From assembly GCF_024343675.1 (NCBI RefSeq), contig NZ_RJUD01000021.1, positions 1-61,700 of the forward strand: DNA of 61,700 nt, read 5' to 3'. The notes below the pieces were generated by a model. The model was not told where the DNA came from, searched no databases, and worked only from the letters and a program-made list of their open reading frames with translations. Below, piece after piece: positions 36,981 through 45,978 of the stretch. Origin of the DNA: Lacihabitans sp. CS3-21 (GTDB taxonomy: Bacteria; Bacteroidota; Bacteroidia; Cytophagales; Spirosomataceae). The position numbers were made by a program, and so were the translations under genes. Each line of letters begins with the position of its first letter. Position 1 is the stretch's first letter.

Positions 36981-38189
36981 TTACGAATATAAATTTGAAT
37001 ACTTTTCTAAAATCTTATCAACACTATATTTAGACTCTGCAATTGCCCTTGATTTCAATCCTTTATCTCCCACCATGGAAATATCAAATTGATTAAAAAA
37101 ATTGACCAAGCTTGCTTTTTGAGAAAATTCGAATTGCCAACCTATATTATTTTCTTTAATCAACAATCCAATTTCACCGTTCTTGTTACCTATGTATAAA
37201 ATAGGCTTTCCAGCAGCCATAATATTATAAGATTTAGACGGCACCCCTAATCCGAACATTTGTTCATTGATAGCTACGATGGCCACATCACAAGCATTTA
37301 AATATAAATTTTGCTTGCTTCTATTAAATGATGAACAGAAACTAACATTAGATAAACCCAAAGCATTGGCTTTTAATATTAATTTATCTTTAAAGGCACC
37401 CTCTCCTAAAAACATAAAATGTAATTCAGTATTGGAGATTTCACTAATTATATCTAAAAGTTCTGACAGACCTTGGAGTCGCCCAATATTACCAGCATAC
37501 TGAAAGATAACCTTGTCCTTTAAATCGACATTTTCATAGATAATAGCTGAATCTACTTTAATAGGAAAAACAGTGTGGATGTCTGACCAATTCTCTATTA
37601 CTGAAATCTTATTATTTTCATTTCCAATTTTTTTCTGAAAAAGCTCCTGCATATCTCTACCTAAAACAATTATCCTATCTGAAGATTTATATGCCCAAGT
37701 AAATAAAGAATTTAACACATAATAAATGGTTGATCTAGGTTTTAATATTTGAGCTGGTATCAAATTTTCTGGGAAGACATCATGAACTAAAATGCTTAGT
37801 TCAAAAGCTTTTATTTTTGACAAAAAAGAAGCTAATGGTACAATAAAAGCAGGATTTGTTACTAACAATACTCTATCATTCCTTTTAATCTTTATCATCA
37901 TTTGGAATGCCAGTGTTATCGTCAAATACATAAAGCGAAAAATCCTAGATAGAATTCGGTTTTTATCAAGTGAGAGTGCTTTTATCCGATGAATTTTTAC
38001 GTTTTCAGAAAAGTATTGATCGGCAGCAATTAGCTTAGTTCCTTTTTCATATATGTCTGAACCACAAATAATATTTACTATTTGATCTTTTGCCAAATGT
38101 TTTGCGATATTGGTCATGTAAAACCCTGTAGCAGTTTCATCAGGATAAAAAAGCTCAGATACAATCCAAAGTTCACCTCTTAATTTCAT
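36981..38189 (-). CDS. WbuB-like GT4 family glycosyltransferase
   Basis: A glycosyltransferase of about 402 residues from the ATG at 38189, which overlaps the preceding stop by 4 bases. The N-terminus WIVSELFYPDETATGFYMT is characteristic of WbuB-like enzymes. The C-terminal half has the GT4 pattern FQYAGNIGRLQGLSELLDII and a donor-site segment PSKSYNIMAAGKPILYIG. It lies right after the UDP-L-FucNAc synthesis genes, which fits transfer of L-FucNAc (or the N-acyl amino sugar derived from it) to the lipid-linked sugar. The donor assignment is inferred from gene order. Confidence 0.85.
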   Translation of the reverse strand: MKLRGELWIVSELFYPDETATGFYMTNIAKHLAKDQIVNIICGSDIYEKGTKLIAADQYFSENVKIHRIKALSLDKNRILSRIFRFMYLTITLAFQMMIKIKRNDRVLLVTNPAFIVPLASFLSKIKAFELSILVHDVFPENLIPAQILKPRSTIYYVLNSLFTWAYKSSDRIIVLGRDMQELFQKKIGNENNKISVIENWSDIHTVFPIKVDSAIIYENVDLKDKVIFQYAGNIGRLQGLSELLDIISEISNTELHFMFLGEGAFKDKLILKANALGLSNVSFCSSFNRSKQNLYLNACDVAIVAINEQMFGLGVPSKSYNIMAAGKPILYIGNKNGEIGLLIKENNIGWQFEFSQKASLVNFFNQFDISMVGDKGLKSRAIAESKYSVDKILEKYSNLYS

Positions 38190-39325
38190 TTTACTTCGCT
38201 CCAAACTACTCTTTTAATATAGTCAACATAGGATATTATTATTCTGACTATCTTTTCCGAAACATTGGGCATCGAATAGTCGCTAACTTCTCTAAATCTT
38301 CTTTCACCCAAATACTGCCCTTCTAAGGATCTGAGTCCTTGAATAACTCTTTCGGGATTTAGACCAACCATCATCACCGAAGTTTCTTCCATAGCTTCAG
38401 GACGTTCGTGTGCTTCTCTGAGATTTAAAGCAGCAAAGTTAAGAATAGAAGACTCCTCCGAAATGGTACCGCTATCAGACAATACAGCTTTAGCGTTCAT
38501 TTGAAGGCATATATAATCGCTTAAACCAAAAGGTTTTTCAAGTCTTACCAATTTATGGAACACAATGCCTTTTTGCTCAATCATTTTCCTAGTTCTTGGA
38601 TGAGTACTAACGATTACTGGCAAATTATAGGTTTCAGCCAATTGATTTAGAATTTGAACCAAATTGGCAAAGCCTTTCTCAGAGGATATATTTTCTTCTC
38701 GATGAGCAGATACCACAAAATAATGTCCTTTTTGCAAATTTTCAGCTTCCAAAATCTTCGAAGCCTTAATTTGGGGTAGATAGTGATGTAGAACTTCAAA
38801 CATAGGACTGCCAGTTTTGATAATTCTATCAGGGCTTAATCCTTCTCTAAGAAGATATTCACGAGCAATACTGCTATAGGTCAAGTTTATATCTGCAATA
38901 TGATCTACTATCTTTCGGTTGGTCTCTTCAGGCACTCTTAAATCAAAACACCTATTGCCTGCTTCCATATGAAATATAGGAATATGCCTTTTCTTAGCAG
39001 GAATGGCACACAAACAACTATTTGTATCGCCCAAAACTAAAAATGCATCTGGATTTTCTTTTTCTAATACTGGATCAATATTTATGATTATCTGGCCAAT
39101 GGTCTCTGTTGCGTTCTTGCCAGCAGCATTCAAAAAATAATCTGGTTTTTTCAATCCCAAATCTTCAAAGAAGATTTGATTTAATTCATAATCATAATTT
39201 TGACCTGTATGCACCAAAATATGCTCTATGGCTTCGGATTCATCAAGTTTTGAAATAACTCTTGAAAGACGAATTATTTCTGGTCTTGTTCCAACGACTG
39301 TTACAACTTTTAATTTTTTATTCAT
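38186..39325 (-). CDS. fnlC: UDP-L-FucNAc-forming 2-epimerase (FnlC/WbjD/CapG type)
   Basis: A 379-residue non-hydrolysing UDP-HexNAc 2-epimerase. It has the fold's motifs VVTVVGTRPEIIRL, HTGQNYDYELNQIFF, LGDTNSC, HMEAGNRCF, RVPEETNRK and SDSGTISEESS. The HMEAGNRCFD form, rather than HVEAGLR, together with the two preceding genes points to the final step of UDP-L-FucNAc synthesis. It is a cytoplasmic enzyme, spaced 2 bases from the gene before it. A second 2-epimerase of the WbpI type is encoded at 48403. Confidence 0.88.
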   Translation of the reverse strand: MNKKLKVVTVVGTRPEIIRLSRVISKLDESEAIEHILVHTGQNYDYELNQIFFEDLGLKKPDYFLNAAGKNATETIGQIIINIDPVLEKENPDAFLVLGDTNSCLCAIPAKKRHIPIFHMEAGNRCFDLRVPEETNRKIVDHIADINLTYSSIAREYLLREGLSPDRIIKTGSPMFEVLHHYLPQIKASKILEAENLQKGHYFVVSAHREENISSEKGFANLVQILNQLAETYNLPVIVSTHPRTRKMIEQKGIVFHKLVRLEKPFGLSDYICLQMNAKAVLSDSGTISEESSILNFAALNLREAHERPEAMEETSVMMVGLNPERVIQGLRSLEGQYLGERRFREVSDYSMPNVSEKIVRIIISYVDYIKRVVWSEVK

Positions 39326-39327
39326 TT

Positions 39328-40443
39328 CTAGACTTCTTCAAAATAAGTATCTGGGTCCTCAGGATTATAAAATTCATTTATCCAGAAAATAGTAATTAAT
39401 TCTTCTTGACCAATATTCTTGATATTATGGGTAAACCAAATGGGCATATCTACAAATGATGGTTCCTCGCCATCAAGTTCAAAATTATAAACTTCTTCGG
39501 TTCCAATTCTGCGTAATTGTATGAGTGCTTTTCCTTTAATTACTGCAAATCGTTCTATCTTTCTTGTATGAAAATGGTTACCTCGAGTAATACCTGGAAC
39601 AGTAGTGGAGAAAGACACTTGTCCACCAATATTTAGCTTGATTAACTCTACAAATACGCCTCTTGGGTCTGTATTTTTTTTGAATTTCTTTGGATAGAGG
39701 CTTCTGAATTCAAAATAAGTCCTAAAAGTATTAAACAAGTCTAATTCAAACTTTGAGCCAAATGAAGGTATTTCGGCGTTTTGATGATACTGGCTTTCAA
39801 ATCCTTGTAATATGTTAAGAATTTCAGAGACCTTTATCTCTTGGGTATGGGCAATGGTAAGCTTAGAGGCCGAATATCTTTCCTTTACTAACCTTATAAT
39901 CTCTCCTACCAAATCTCCTACATATATTAGCTTTATATCTCCATCAATATCTATTTTGGGATGAATACCTCTTGAAATTTGATGACAAAAAGTAGCTACT
40001 ACTGAATTATAATTAGGCAAACCAAACGGACCAAAAACATTGGGTATTAAGAGACCGGTAAATTTGCTCCCAGCTTCCTTAGCCCACATTTCTAGCAACT
40101 TCCTTCCTTCCTTTTTTGACTTACCATACATATTATCCCTCTCTTCTTGAATCGAAGAGGACATCAATACATGTGGTTTGGCGTTGGTCCGATTTAATGC
40201 ATCAATTAATTTCTGAACAAGAGCGATATTGGTATCAAATATAACTTGGGCATCTGCATGGCGATTCATCGCAGCTAAGTGAACAATGATGTCACAGTTT
40301 GACACAAAAGTATCTAAACCAACTTCATCTGTAAAATAACACTTCTCAAAATTTACGAGCTCGAAATCAGTACAATACTTTATAGTTTGGGTTAAATGAT
40401 ACCCCACAAATCCATTTTGACCTGTTACACCTATTCTGAGCAT
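39328..40443 (-). CDS. fnlB: CapF/FnlB-type bifunctional reductase with cupin domain
   Basis: A 371-residue enzyme of UDP-L-FucNAc synthesis. The N-terminal SDR domain (residues 1-245) has GVTGQNGFVGYHL and YGKSKKEGR (Tyr-x3-Lys). The C-terminal cupin (about 255-371) has RGNHFHTRKIERFAVIKG with metal-binding His residues and a DMPIWFTHNI segment. In CapF the cupin epimerises and the SDR part reduces the 4-keto sugar made by CapE/FnlA. Length and domain order match the family. It sits between fnlA-like and fnlC-like genes with 2-3 base gaps. Confidence 0.9.
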   Translation of the reverse strand: MLRIGVTGQNGFVGYHLTQTIKYCTDFELVNFEKCYFTDEVGLDTFVSNCDIIVHLAAMNRHADAQVIFDTNIALVQKLIDALNRTNAKPHVLMSSSIQEERDNMYGKSKKEGRKLLEMWAKEAGSKFTGLLIPNVFGPFGLPNYNSVVATFCHQISRGIHPKIDIDGDIKLIYVGDLVGEIIRLVKERYSASKLTIAHTQEIKVSEILNILQGFESQYHQNAEIPSFGSKFELDLFNTFRTYFEFRSLYPKKFKKNTDPRGVFVELIKLNIGGQVSFSTTVPGITRGNHFHTRKIERFAVIKGKALIQLRRIGTEEVYNFELDGEEPSFVDMPIWFTHNIKNIGQEELITIFWINEFYNPEDPDTYFEEV

Positions 40444-40446
40444 ATG

Positions 40447-41487
40447 CTATTCTGGATATTGTTCAATTTCATAATTGCCATATATATCTTTTTGAATTAT
40501 TGGTAATTTTGACAACAAAGTTTTCATCCCTTCCACATCCAATCTGCCTGTATTGTGAGAGTGATATTCTTCATGTTTGGCCAATTCTGGTGTTCCCTCT
40601 GAAAAGTATTGGTTATAATTTAAGTCACGGTTGTCAGCAGGAATCCTGAAATAATCCTTCATATCTTCTGCCTTAACCATATCCTCTTTATTAACCAAAG
40701 TCTCGTATAATTTTTCACCGTGGCGTGTTCCTATAACCTGAATTGGATTATCAGCCTCATACATTTCTAGTAAAGCTTTTGCCAATACCTCAATGGTGGC
40801 AGCAGGAGATTTTTGAACGAATAAATCGCCTTGGTTGCCATGCTCGAAAGCAAATAACACCAAATCAACTGCATCTTCCAAGGTCATCATAAATCTTGTC
40901 ATATTGGCATCGGTAATGGATAGGGGTTTACCTGCCTTTATTTGATCTATAAAAAGAGGAATCACAGAACCCCTAGAAGCCATTACATTGCCGTACCTGG
41001 TGACACAAAATATGGTTTTAGAATCGTCCAAATTCCTTGATTTTGCTATAGCTACCTTTTCCATCATAGCTTTAGAAATTCCCATGGCGTTTATAGGGTA
41101 GGCAGCCTTATCGGTACTCAGCACTATTACCTTTTTTACCCCATGCTTTTCAGCAGCAGACAATACATTGTCTGTACCAATGACATTGGTCTTGACCGCT
41201 TCCATTGGGAAAAATTCACAAGATGGTACCTGTTTTAAAGCCGCAGCATGAAAAACAAAATCGACTCCTTTAACAGCAGACTCCACACTTGCTATATCGC
41301 GAACATCTCCAATATAAAATTTAACCTTCGGATTATTTAGTCGTTTCCGCAAATCGTCTTGTTTTTTTTCATCTCTACTGAAGATTCTAATTTCTTTAAA
41401 ATGCTGGGTATTTAAAAACCTTTTTAAAACAGCATTACCAAATGAACCTGTACCACCGGTTATAAGTAAAATTTTACCTTTCAACAT
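40447..41487 (-). CDS. fnlA: UDP-GlcNAc 4,6-dehydratase/5-epimerase (FnlA/WbjB/CapE)
   Basis: A 346-residue soluble SDR enzyme, first step of UDP-L-FucNAc synthesis. It has the NAD-binding ITGGTGSFGNAVLKRFL, FHAAALKQVPSCEFFP and STDKAAYPINAMGISK, with Met-x3-Lys instead of Tyr-x3-Lys as in this dehydratase group. It is a soluble relative of the membrane dehydratase at 32563. Genes for the second and third steps follow directly. Confidence 0.92.
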   Translation of the reverse strand: MLKGKILLITGGTGSFGNAVLKRFLNTQHFKEIRIFSRDEKKQDDLRKRLNNPKVKFYIGDVRDIASVESAVKGVDFVFHAAALKQVPSCEFFPMEAVKTNVIGTDNVLSAAEKHGVKKVIVLSTDKAAYPINAMGISKAMMEKVAIAKSRNLDDSKTIFCVTRYGNVMASRGSVIPLFIDQIKAGKPLSITDANMTRFMMTLEDAVDLVLFAFEHGNQGDLFVQKSPAATIEVLAKALLEMYEADNPIQVIGTRHGEKLYETLVNKEDMVKAEDMKDYFRIPADNRDLNYNQYFSEGTPELAKHEEYHSHNTGRLDVEGMKTLLSKLPIIQKDIYGNYEIEQYPE

Positions 41488-41575
41488 TATCTTTCAATTT
41501 TTAAAAATCCTATTACGAAAACAAAGGGAAATAATGCAATAATTGCTGTAGTCAAAGTTTTAAAATTTCAAAGAA

Positions 41576-43360
41576 TTACTTGGACAAGATTACTTTTTTT
41601 AGAATGAAGTTTTCGTCTTTTGAAATTATTTCTGCAAAAAACTTTGCTCCGTTTTGTGTTAGATGCCTACAATCCTGACTTATAAATTTACAGTTTGATG
41701 TAAAAACTGGTAAAGTACCTTTTGCATCCATAATCATAGAAACTAAATCAATATACCTCGGACCCCATTGTTTCTTCAATAAATTATTCTTATGATAATA
41801 TTCATCTTCCATTAAAACTCGTTGAAAACAATAATCTTTATTATTCAATTTATTATTGTAAAAAAAACCATTATTTGAACCAAAGTTTTTTGTGCCTATA
41901 TTCCAAATAATTGATGAATTAAGTTTATATTTATTTTTCAAAATCAAATAATCATCAAAATCGAGTTCAGAAAAGAAAATATAGTTTGCATTATTTGCTT
42001 TGTCTTTAAAATATGGAGTAAATTCCATTTTTTCAGTGTAGGAAATTTCAATAAATTTATTATAAACAGATTCTATTAAAACATTAGCCCAATCCCGGGC
42101 AAAACTATTTCCAATAATCAAAATTTTAATCTTTTTAGAAGTAAATTTTTTATCTAGACTATAAATTCTGGAATTATACTTTATGTGTGGATTTTCCTTA
42201 ATATTAAGACTCAAATTAAATATATTTGTTTCCTTCTTGTAAATATCCAACTCAGGAACATCTCTTAATATACCACCTTTTGCGTAGATATATAAAGACA
42301 ATATGGTTGAAAAGGTAAATAATACGGTACATATATATATAACAGTCCTATTTCTGATTAAATCTTTGTTTCTAAATATTTGTTCTATGTAATAGTAAGA
42401 AAATGTGGAAAGTATCAAAATTAATAATGTTATATAAAACACATCTAAATAGTTCATCTTAACAAGAACGAAATATCTTGCATATGAAAGAACTATTTGA
42501 TGCCACATATACAAACTAAAACTTATTTTACCAATCCACACAATTAATTTATTTGTCAGGACAAATTTTAAATGTTGACTTCTATTATCTGTAAAAACTA
42601 AAATACCCAATGAACTAAAACAGACTAAAACAATCTTTATGGAAGGTAGAACTGAAAGATCAGCAGATAAAATAACAATTAGTAAAATCAAACAGAAAAA
42701 TTTTATTTTATCAAACATTTTTCCATTTGGCATCGTGATAGCACCGATTCCTCCTAAGGATAATTCAAAAAAGCGAGTATGGACAAGATAAAATCTATTT
42801 GCTTCGTTAGATGTTAAATAAAAAAAGAATGATAAAATAGTACTAAGAACTAAAAAAGGTAAAATATACTTTTTGAGATTTCCTTTAAACAAAATAAAAA
42901 TCAATGGGTAAAATAAATAAAACTGTTCTTCAACACCTAAACTCCAAGTATGCATTAATGGCTTATAATCATTAACTAAATCCCAATAGTCACCAGTGGT
43001 TATTAATAATAGTATATTATTACTAAAGAAATTTGTAGCAAAAACGGACTGAGCCAAGTTTTCCAAATCATCAGGTAACATAACAATAATTCCTACTATC
43101 AATGCAGTGATAGTCGAAAATAAAACTAGAGGGATAATCCTTCTTATTCTTCGTAAATAAAATTCTTTTATAGAAAACCTATTTTCTTTACTTTCCTTAA
43201 AAATTATTTTTGTAATTAAGTAACCACTGATTACAAAAAAAACATCCACACCCAAGTATCCATTAGGCATAAATCCCAAATGAAATAGAATTACTGCCGA
43301 GACAGCGATGGCCCTTAATCCATCAATATCTAATCTGTATGTGGCTTTTTTTGAGAGCAT
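41576..43360 (-). CDS. OafA-type acyltransferase with C-terminal SGNH domain
   Basis: A 594-residue membrane enzyme. The first 360 residues are the ten-helix acyltransferase-3 domain (YRLDIDGLRAIAVSAVILFH; MHTWSLGVEEQFYLFYPL). The C-terminal domain has SGNH signs: IIGNSFARDW with the Ser, and DCRHLTQNGAKFF with the Asp-x-x-His. Such proteins move acetyl groups across the inner membrane onto surface polysaccharide. The acceptor here is presumably a sugar of this locus. It stands between the amidation trio and the fnl genes. Confidence 0.9.
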   Translation of the reverse strand: MLSKKATYRLDIDGLRAIAVSAVILFHLGFMPNGYLGVDVFFVISGYLITKIIFKESKENRFSIKEFYLRRIRRIIPLVLFSTITALIVGIIVMLPDDLENLAQSVFATNFFSNNILLLITTGDYWDLVNDYKPLMHTWSLGVEEQFYLFYPLIFILFKGNLKKYILPFLVLSTILSFFFYLTSNEANRFYLVHTRFFELSLGGIGAITMPNGKMFDKIKFFCLILLIVILSADLSVLPSIKIVLVCFSSLGILVFTDNRSQHLKFVLTNKLIVWIGKISFSLYMWHQIVLSYARYFVLVKMNYLDVFYITLLILILSTFSYYYIEQIFRNKDLIRNRTVIYICTVLFTFSTILSLYIYAKGGILRDVPELDIYKKETNIFNLSLNIKENPHIKYNSRIYSLDKKFTSKKIKILIIGNSFARDWANVLIESVYNKFIEISYTEKMEFTPYFKDKANNANYIFFSELDFDDYLILKNKYKLNSSIIWNIGTKNFGSNNGFFYNNKLNNKDYCFQRVLMEDEYYHKNNLLKKQWGPRYIDLVSMIMDAKGTLPVFTSNCKFISQDCRHLTQNGAKFFAEIISKDENFILKKVILSK

Positions 43361-43405
43361 AATGAATATCTAAATTTTATATACTATAATTGTTTATAAA
43401 AAAAG

Positions 43406-44167
43406 TTAAAAAAACAAAGCATTTTTATCCTTATTGTTTGGATAATTAATTAATACTGCTTTGTATATGCCTTTAAAAACAAACAAACTACCTGCTGCAA
43501 CTCCGATAACTCTGTGTTTTCTAATTACTCTAGCGATGTCATCTAAGGAGCCAGCTCCCCCTAATACTGTCATTGGAATAGTAATAGCCTGTCTAATTTT
43601 ATCAATAATTTCAAAATCAAAACCTCTCATGACGCCATCATTGTCAATCGAGTTAATTACTAATTCCCCAGCACCTAATTCTTGCAGTTCCTTTGCAAAT
43701 TTAACTGGGTCTTTTCCTGTTTTCTTTAATCCATTATAAATAACCACTTCGTACCCACCAAATACTTTCTTTTTTACATCAATTACAACAATCACACTTT
43801 GTACTCCTACAACTGCGGCTATTTTTTTTATAATTGTAATATCTTCAACAGCTGCAGAACTTAGAGCAATTTTCTCTACACCTAAACTAAATATTCGTTG
43901 GGCTTGCTCAACTGTTTTTACACCCCCTCCGTAGCAAAGAGGCATTCGACACTCGGTGGCCAAATTTTCAATCATTTTATAGTCAGGCTCTCTATTTTCA
44001 GCTGAAGCATCAATGTCTAATACCATTAGTTCATCTACCTCCTTCTCATTGAAAATCCGTACGGCATTTATTGGGTCACCTACATATTTCGGGTCTTTAA
44101 ATTTAACGGTTTTTACCAATCCTTTGTCTTTTACCAATAAACATGGAATAATTCGAGGTCTTAACAT
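43406..44167 (-). CDS. HisF-like subunit of sugar amidation complex (WbpG partner)
   Basis: A 253-residue HisF-like barrel (MLRPRIIPCLLVKDKGLVKT; VLDIDASAENREPDY; CYGGGVKTVEQAQRI; VVIDVKKKVFGG). The catalytic Asp of true HisF (PCLDV) is Leu here (PCLLV), so normal imidazole-glycerol phosphate synthesis is unlikely. In polysaccharide loci such HisF copies work with HisH and a WbpG-type amidotransferase to supply ammonia that turns an N-acyl group into an amidino group. The start overlaps the stop of the HisH-like gene by one base. Confidence 0.85.
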   Translation of the reverse strand: MLRPRIIPCLLVKDKGLVKTVKFKDPKYVGDPINAVRIFNEKEVDELMVLDIDASAENREPDYKMIENLATECRMPLCYGGGVKTVEQAQRIFSLGVEKIALSSAAVEDITIIKKIAAVVGVQSVIVVIDVKKKVFGGYEVVIYNGLKKTGKDPVKFAKELQELGAGELVINSIDNDGVMRGFDFEIIDKIRQAITIPMTVLGGAGSLDDIARVIRKHRVIGVAAGSLFVFKGIYKAVLINYPNNKDKNALFF

Positions 44168-44784
44168 TAGTTTATATTTGCGAAGTTCTTTAACAATTCA
44201 ATGCCATTGCTATGGCTTTTCTCAGGATGAAACTGAACCCCATATATATTGTCATTTCTGACCGCACAGGTAAATTCACCTCCATAATCGGCAGTAGCCA
44301 AAATATTGCTTTGATTGTTTGCACTGAAATAATAAGAATGCAAAAAATAGAACAAGGGTTCTTCTACAATATTGTTAAAAATTGTATCATGACTTAAAGG
44401 CTTTACATCATTCCATCCCATATGCGGTAAGTGAGGTTTATGAATAATTTTTGATTCGTCAAATCTTTTAACTGAACCTTGAACCCATCCCAATCCTGGA
44501 ATTTTCCCTTCCTCACTGGAGTTCGCTAAAATCTGCATCCCTACACAAATACCCAAAACAGGAATTTTTTCTTTCAAAACCAAATTATCTAAATCGTCCC
44601 GCATACCAGAGGCATTGAGTTGAGACATGGCATGATCAAAGGCTCCTACACCAGGCAAAATTATTTTGCTAACACCTGCTAAGTCTTTACTGACTTTAGC
44701 AATTTTTATTGATACATCAAGTTTCTTGTAAATGTTTACAAAAGCATTAATATTACCTAAACCATAATCAACTATTACTATCAT
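44167..44784 (-). CDS. HisH-like glutamine amidotransferase of sugar amidation complex
   Basis: A 205-residue class I glutamine amidotransferase. Motifs: DYGLGNINAF, PGVGAFDHAM, the nucleophile Cys in LGICVGMQIL, and the His-x-Glu part in GVQFHPEKS. It should release ammonia from glutamine for the HisF-like subunit. It is in the order WbpG-type, HisH, HisF, with 4-base and 1-base overlaps, so it is part of the polysaccharide set rather than histidine synthesis. Confidence 0.9.
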   Translation of the reverse strand: MIVIVDYGLGNINAFVNIYKKLDVSIKIAKVSKDLAGVSKIILPGVGAFDHAMSQLNASGMRDDLDNLVLKEKIPVLGICVGMQILANSSEEGKIPGLGWVQGSVKRFDESKIIHKPHLPHMGWNDVKPLSHDTIFNNIVEEPLFYFLHSYYFSANNQSNILATADYGGEFTCAVRNDNIYGVQFHPEKSHSNGIELLKNFANIN

Positions 44785-45920
44785 CTAAATAAACGTTTTT
44801 CCAAGCCCAAAAATCTCATGACTTTGGCACCCATGTCAATTAGGAATTTCTTGTTTTTATACTCCTTATAGGTTTTGTTAGGAGCGTCAAAAATTGCTTG
44901 CAATTCATCTACTGTTAAATCCAACTTATTGGCCACATATTCAAATTCTTGTCTTAAAAATGCTTCATCCATTTCTGGTTTTGAAATACGCTCTAAGGCT
45001 TCATCTCTGGTCATCTGTCCAGTAAGTATTAAGCTTGAAAAATGAGCCCTCCTTTTTTCATATCCAAATTTCTTCGGGAGCCAATAATCTTCATAAAATC
45101 TGGTAAACCGAGACTCATGGTGTTTGTGTTGAAACTTCTCCCATCCGAATTTATCTTTCAGTAACTTTTCAGCATCGGCTTTCACATAGGGTAGCAAGTC
45201 CAAAGGCTTAAAAACTTGCATTCCTAGTACGTATCGATAATATATCTTGTATGATAAAATATCTACTAAGGGAAAGGTTTTAAGAGGCCTTTTTCCGAAC
45301 TTATTGTGAATATCTTTTACAAGCAAAGTATCAATCCCTGCGTAACCTCCCCATTCCTCAGGTTCTCGACAACACTCTGTAGATATATTAGACCCTGTTA
45401 ATACATACTTTATCTTGTTTTTCTTAGCAAACTTGTAAAGAGCAGAGAAAAATGCGTAATCTTGTGGTAAATCTTGGTCAGAAATTTGTGACTTAAGAAA
45501 TGCTACTTGCAAGTCCTTCATCTCTTCCCAGTTTATTACTTCAGTGTATAAATCGAGGCTTAATCCATCTATAAGTTTCTCTATGTTTCCAACAGCCTGC
45601 TGAGTGTTCCAGCCAGCATCTACGTGAAAAACCAATGGCCTTAAACCCATTATTTCCTTCGCTACATAAATAGCATAAGAGCTATCAAGTCCACCACTCA
45701 AACCCAATATACAATCAAAATCTTTCCCAATGCCTTCATTCTTAATTTTATTGGCAACTTTCATTAACTCAATAAATCCCTTCTCATTTGGATGCCAATT
45801 GGGTAACATGACATTATGGAAATTATGATAATAATCGCTGACACCACTTTCATCAAAAATAATATTTGGATCACTAGTATCCATTATTGTTTTAGTACAT
45901 ATTTGATATTCTCTCATCAT
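44781..45920 (-). CDS. N-acetyl sugar amidotransferase (WbpG/PseA-like)
   Basis: A 379-residue ATP-pyrophosphatase-fold enzyme with the PP-loop ILGLSGGLDSSYAIYVAKE and the Cys-rich GSNISTECCREPEEWGGYAG. In known systems it activates an N-acyl group on a sugar and swaps oxygen for nitrogen from the HisH/HisF pair, giving an acetamidino sugar. It is encoded directly before hisH- and hisF-like genes. The acceptor here could be the ManNAc3N-uronic acid derivative made by the WbpA/B/E/I-type enzymes, or L-FucNAc. Confidence 0.88.
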   Translation of the reverse strand: MMREYQICTKTIMDTSDPNIIFDESGVSDYYHNFHNVMLPNWHPNEKGFIELMKVANKIKNEGIGKDFDCILGLSGGLDSSYAIYVAKEIMGLRPLVFHVDAGWNTQQAVGNIEKLIDGLSLDLYTEVINWEEMKDLQVAFLKSQISDQDLPQDYAFFSALYKFAKKNKIKYVLTGSNISTECCREPEEWGGYAGIDTLLVKDIHNKFGKRPLKTFPLVDILSYKIYYRYVLGMQVFKPLDLLPYVKADAEKLLKDKFGWEKFQHKHHESRFTRFYEDYWLPKKFGYEKRRAHFSSLILTGQMTRDEALERISKPEMDEAFLRQEFEYVANKLDLTVDELQAIFDAPNKTYKEYKNKKFLIDMGAKVMRFLGLEKRLFR

Positions 45921-45978
45921 ACACTTTATGTTTAGGACAAATATTCAATTATTGAATATTATTCCAAATAGTATTTAA

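Noticed and set aside
43406-44784. HisF/HisH as part of a histidine operon with hisIE
   Set aside because: They lie 18 kb away within the polysaccharide series, are coupled to a WbpG-type gene, and the HisF copy lacks its catalytic Asp.
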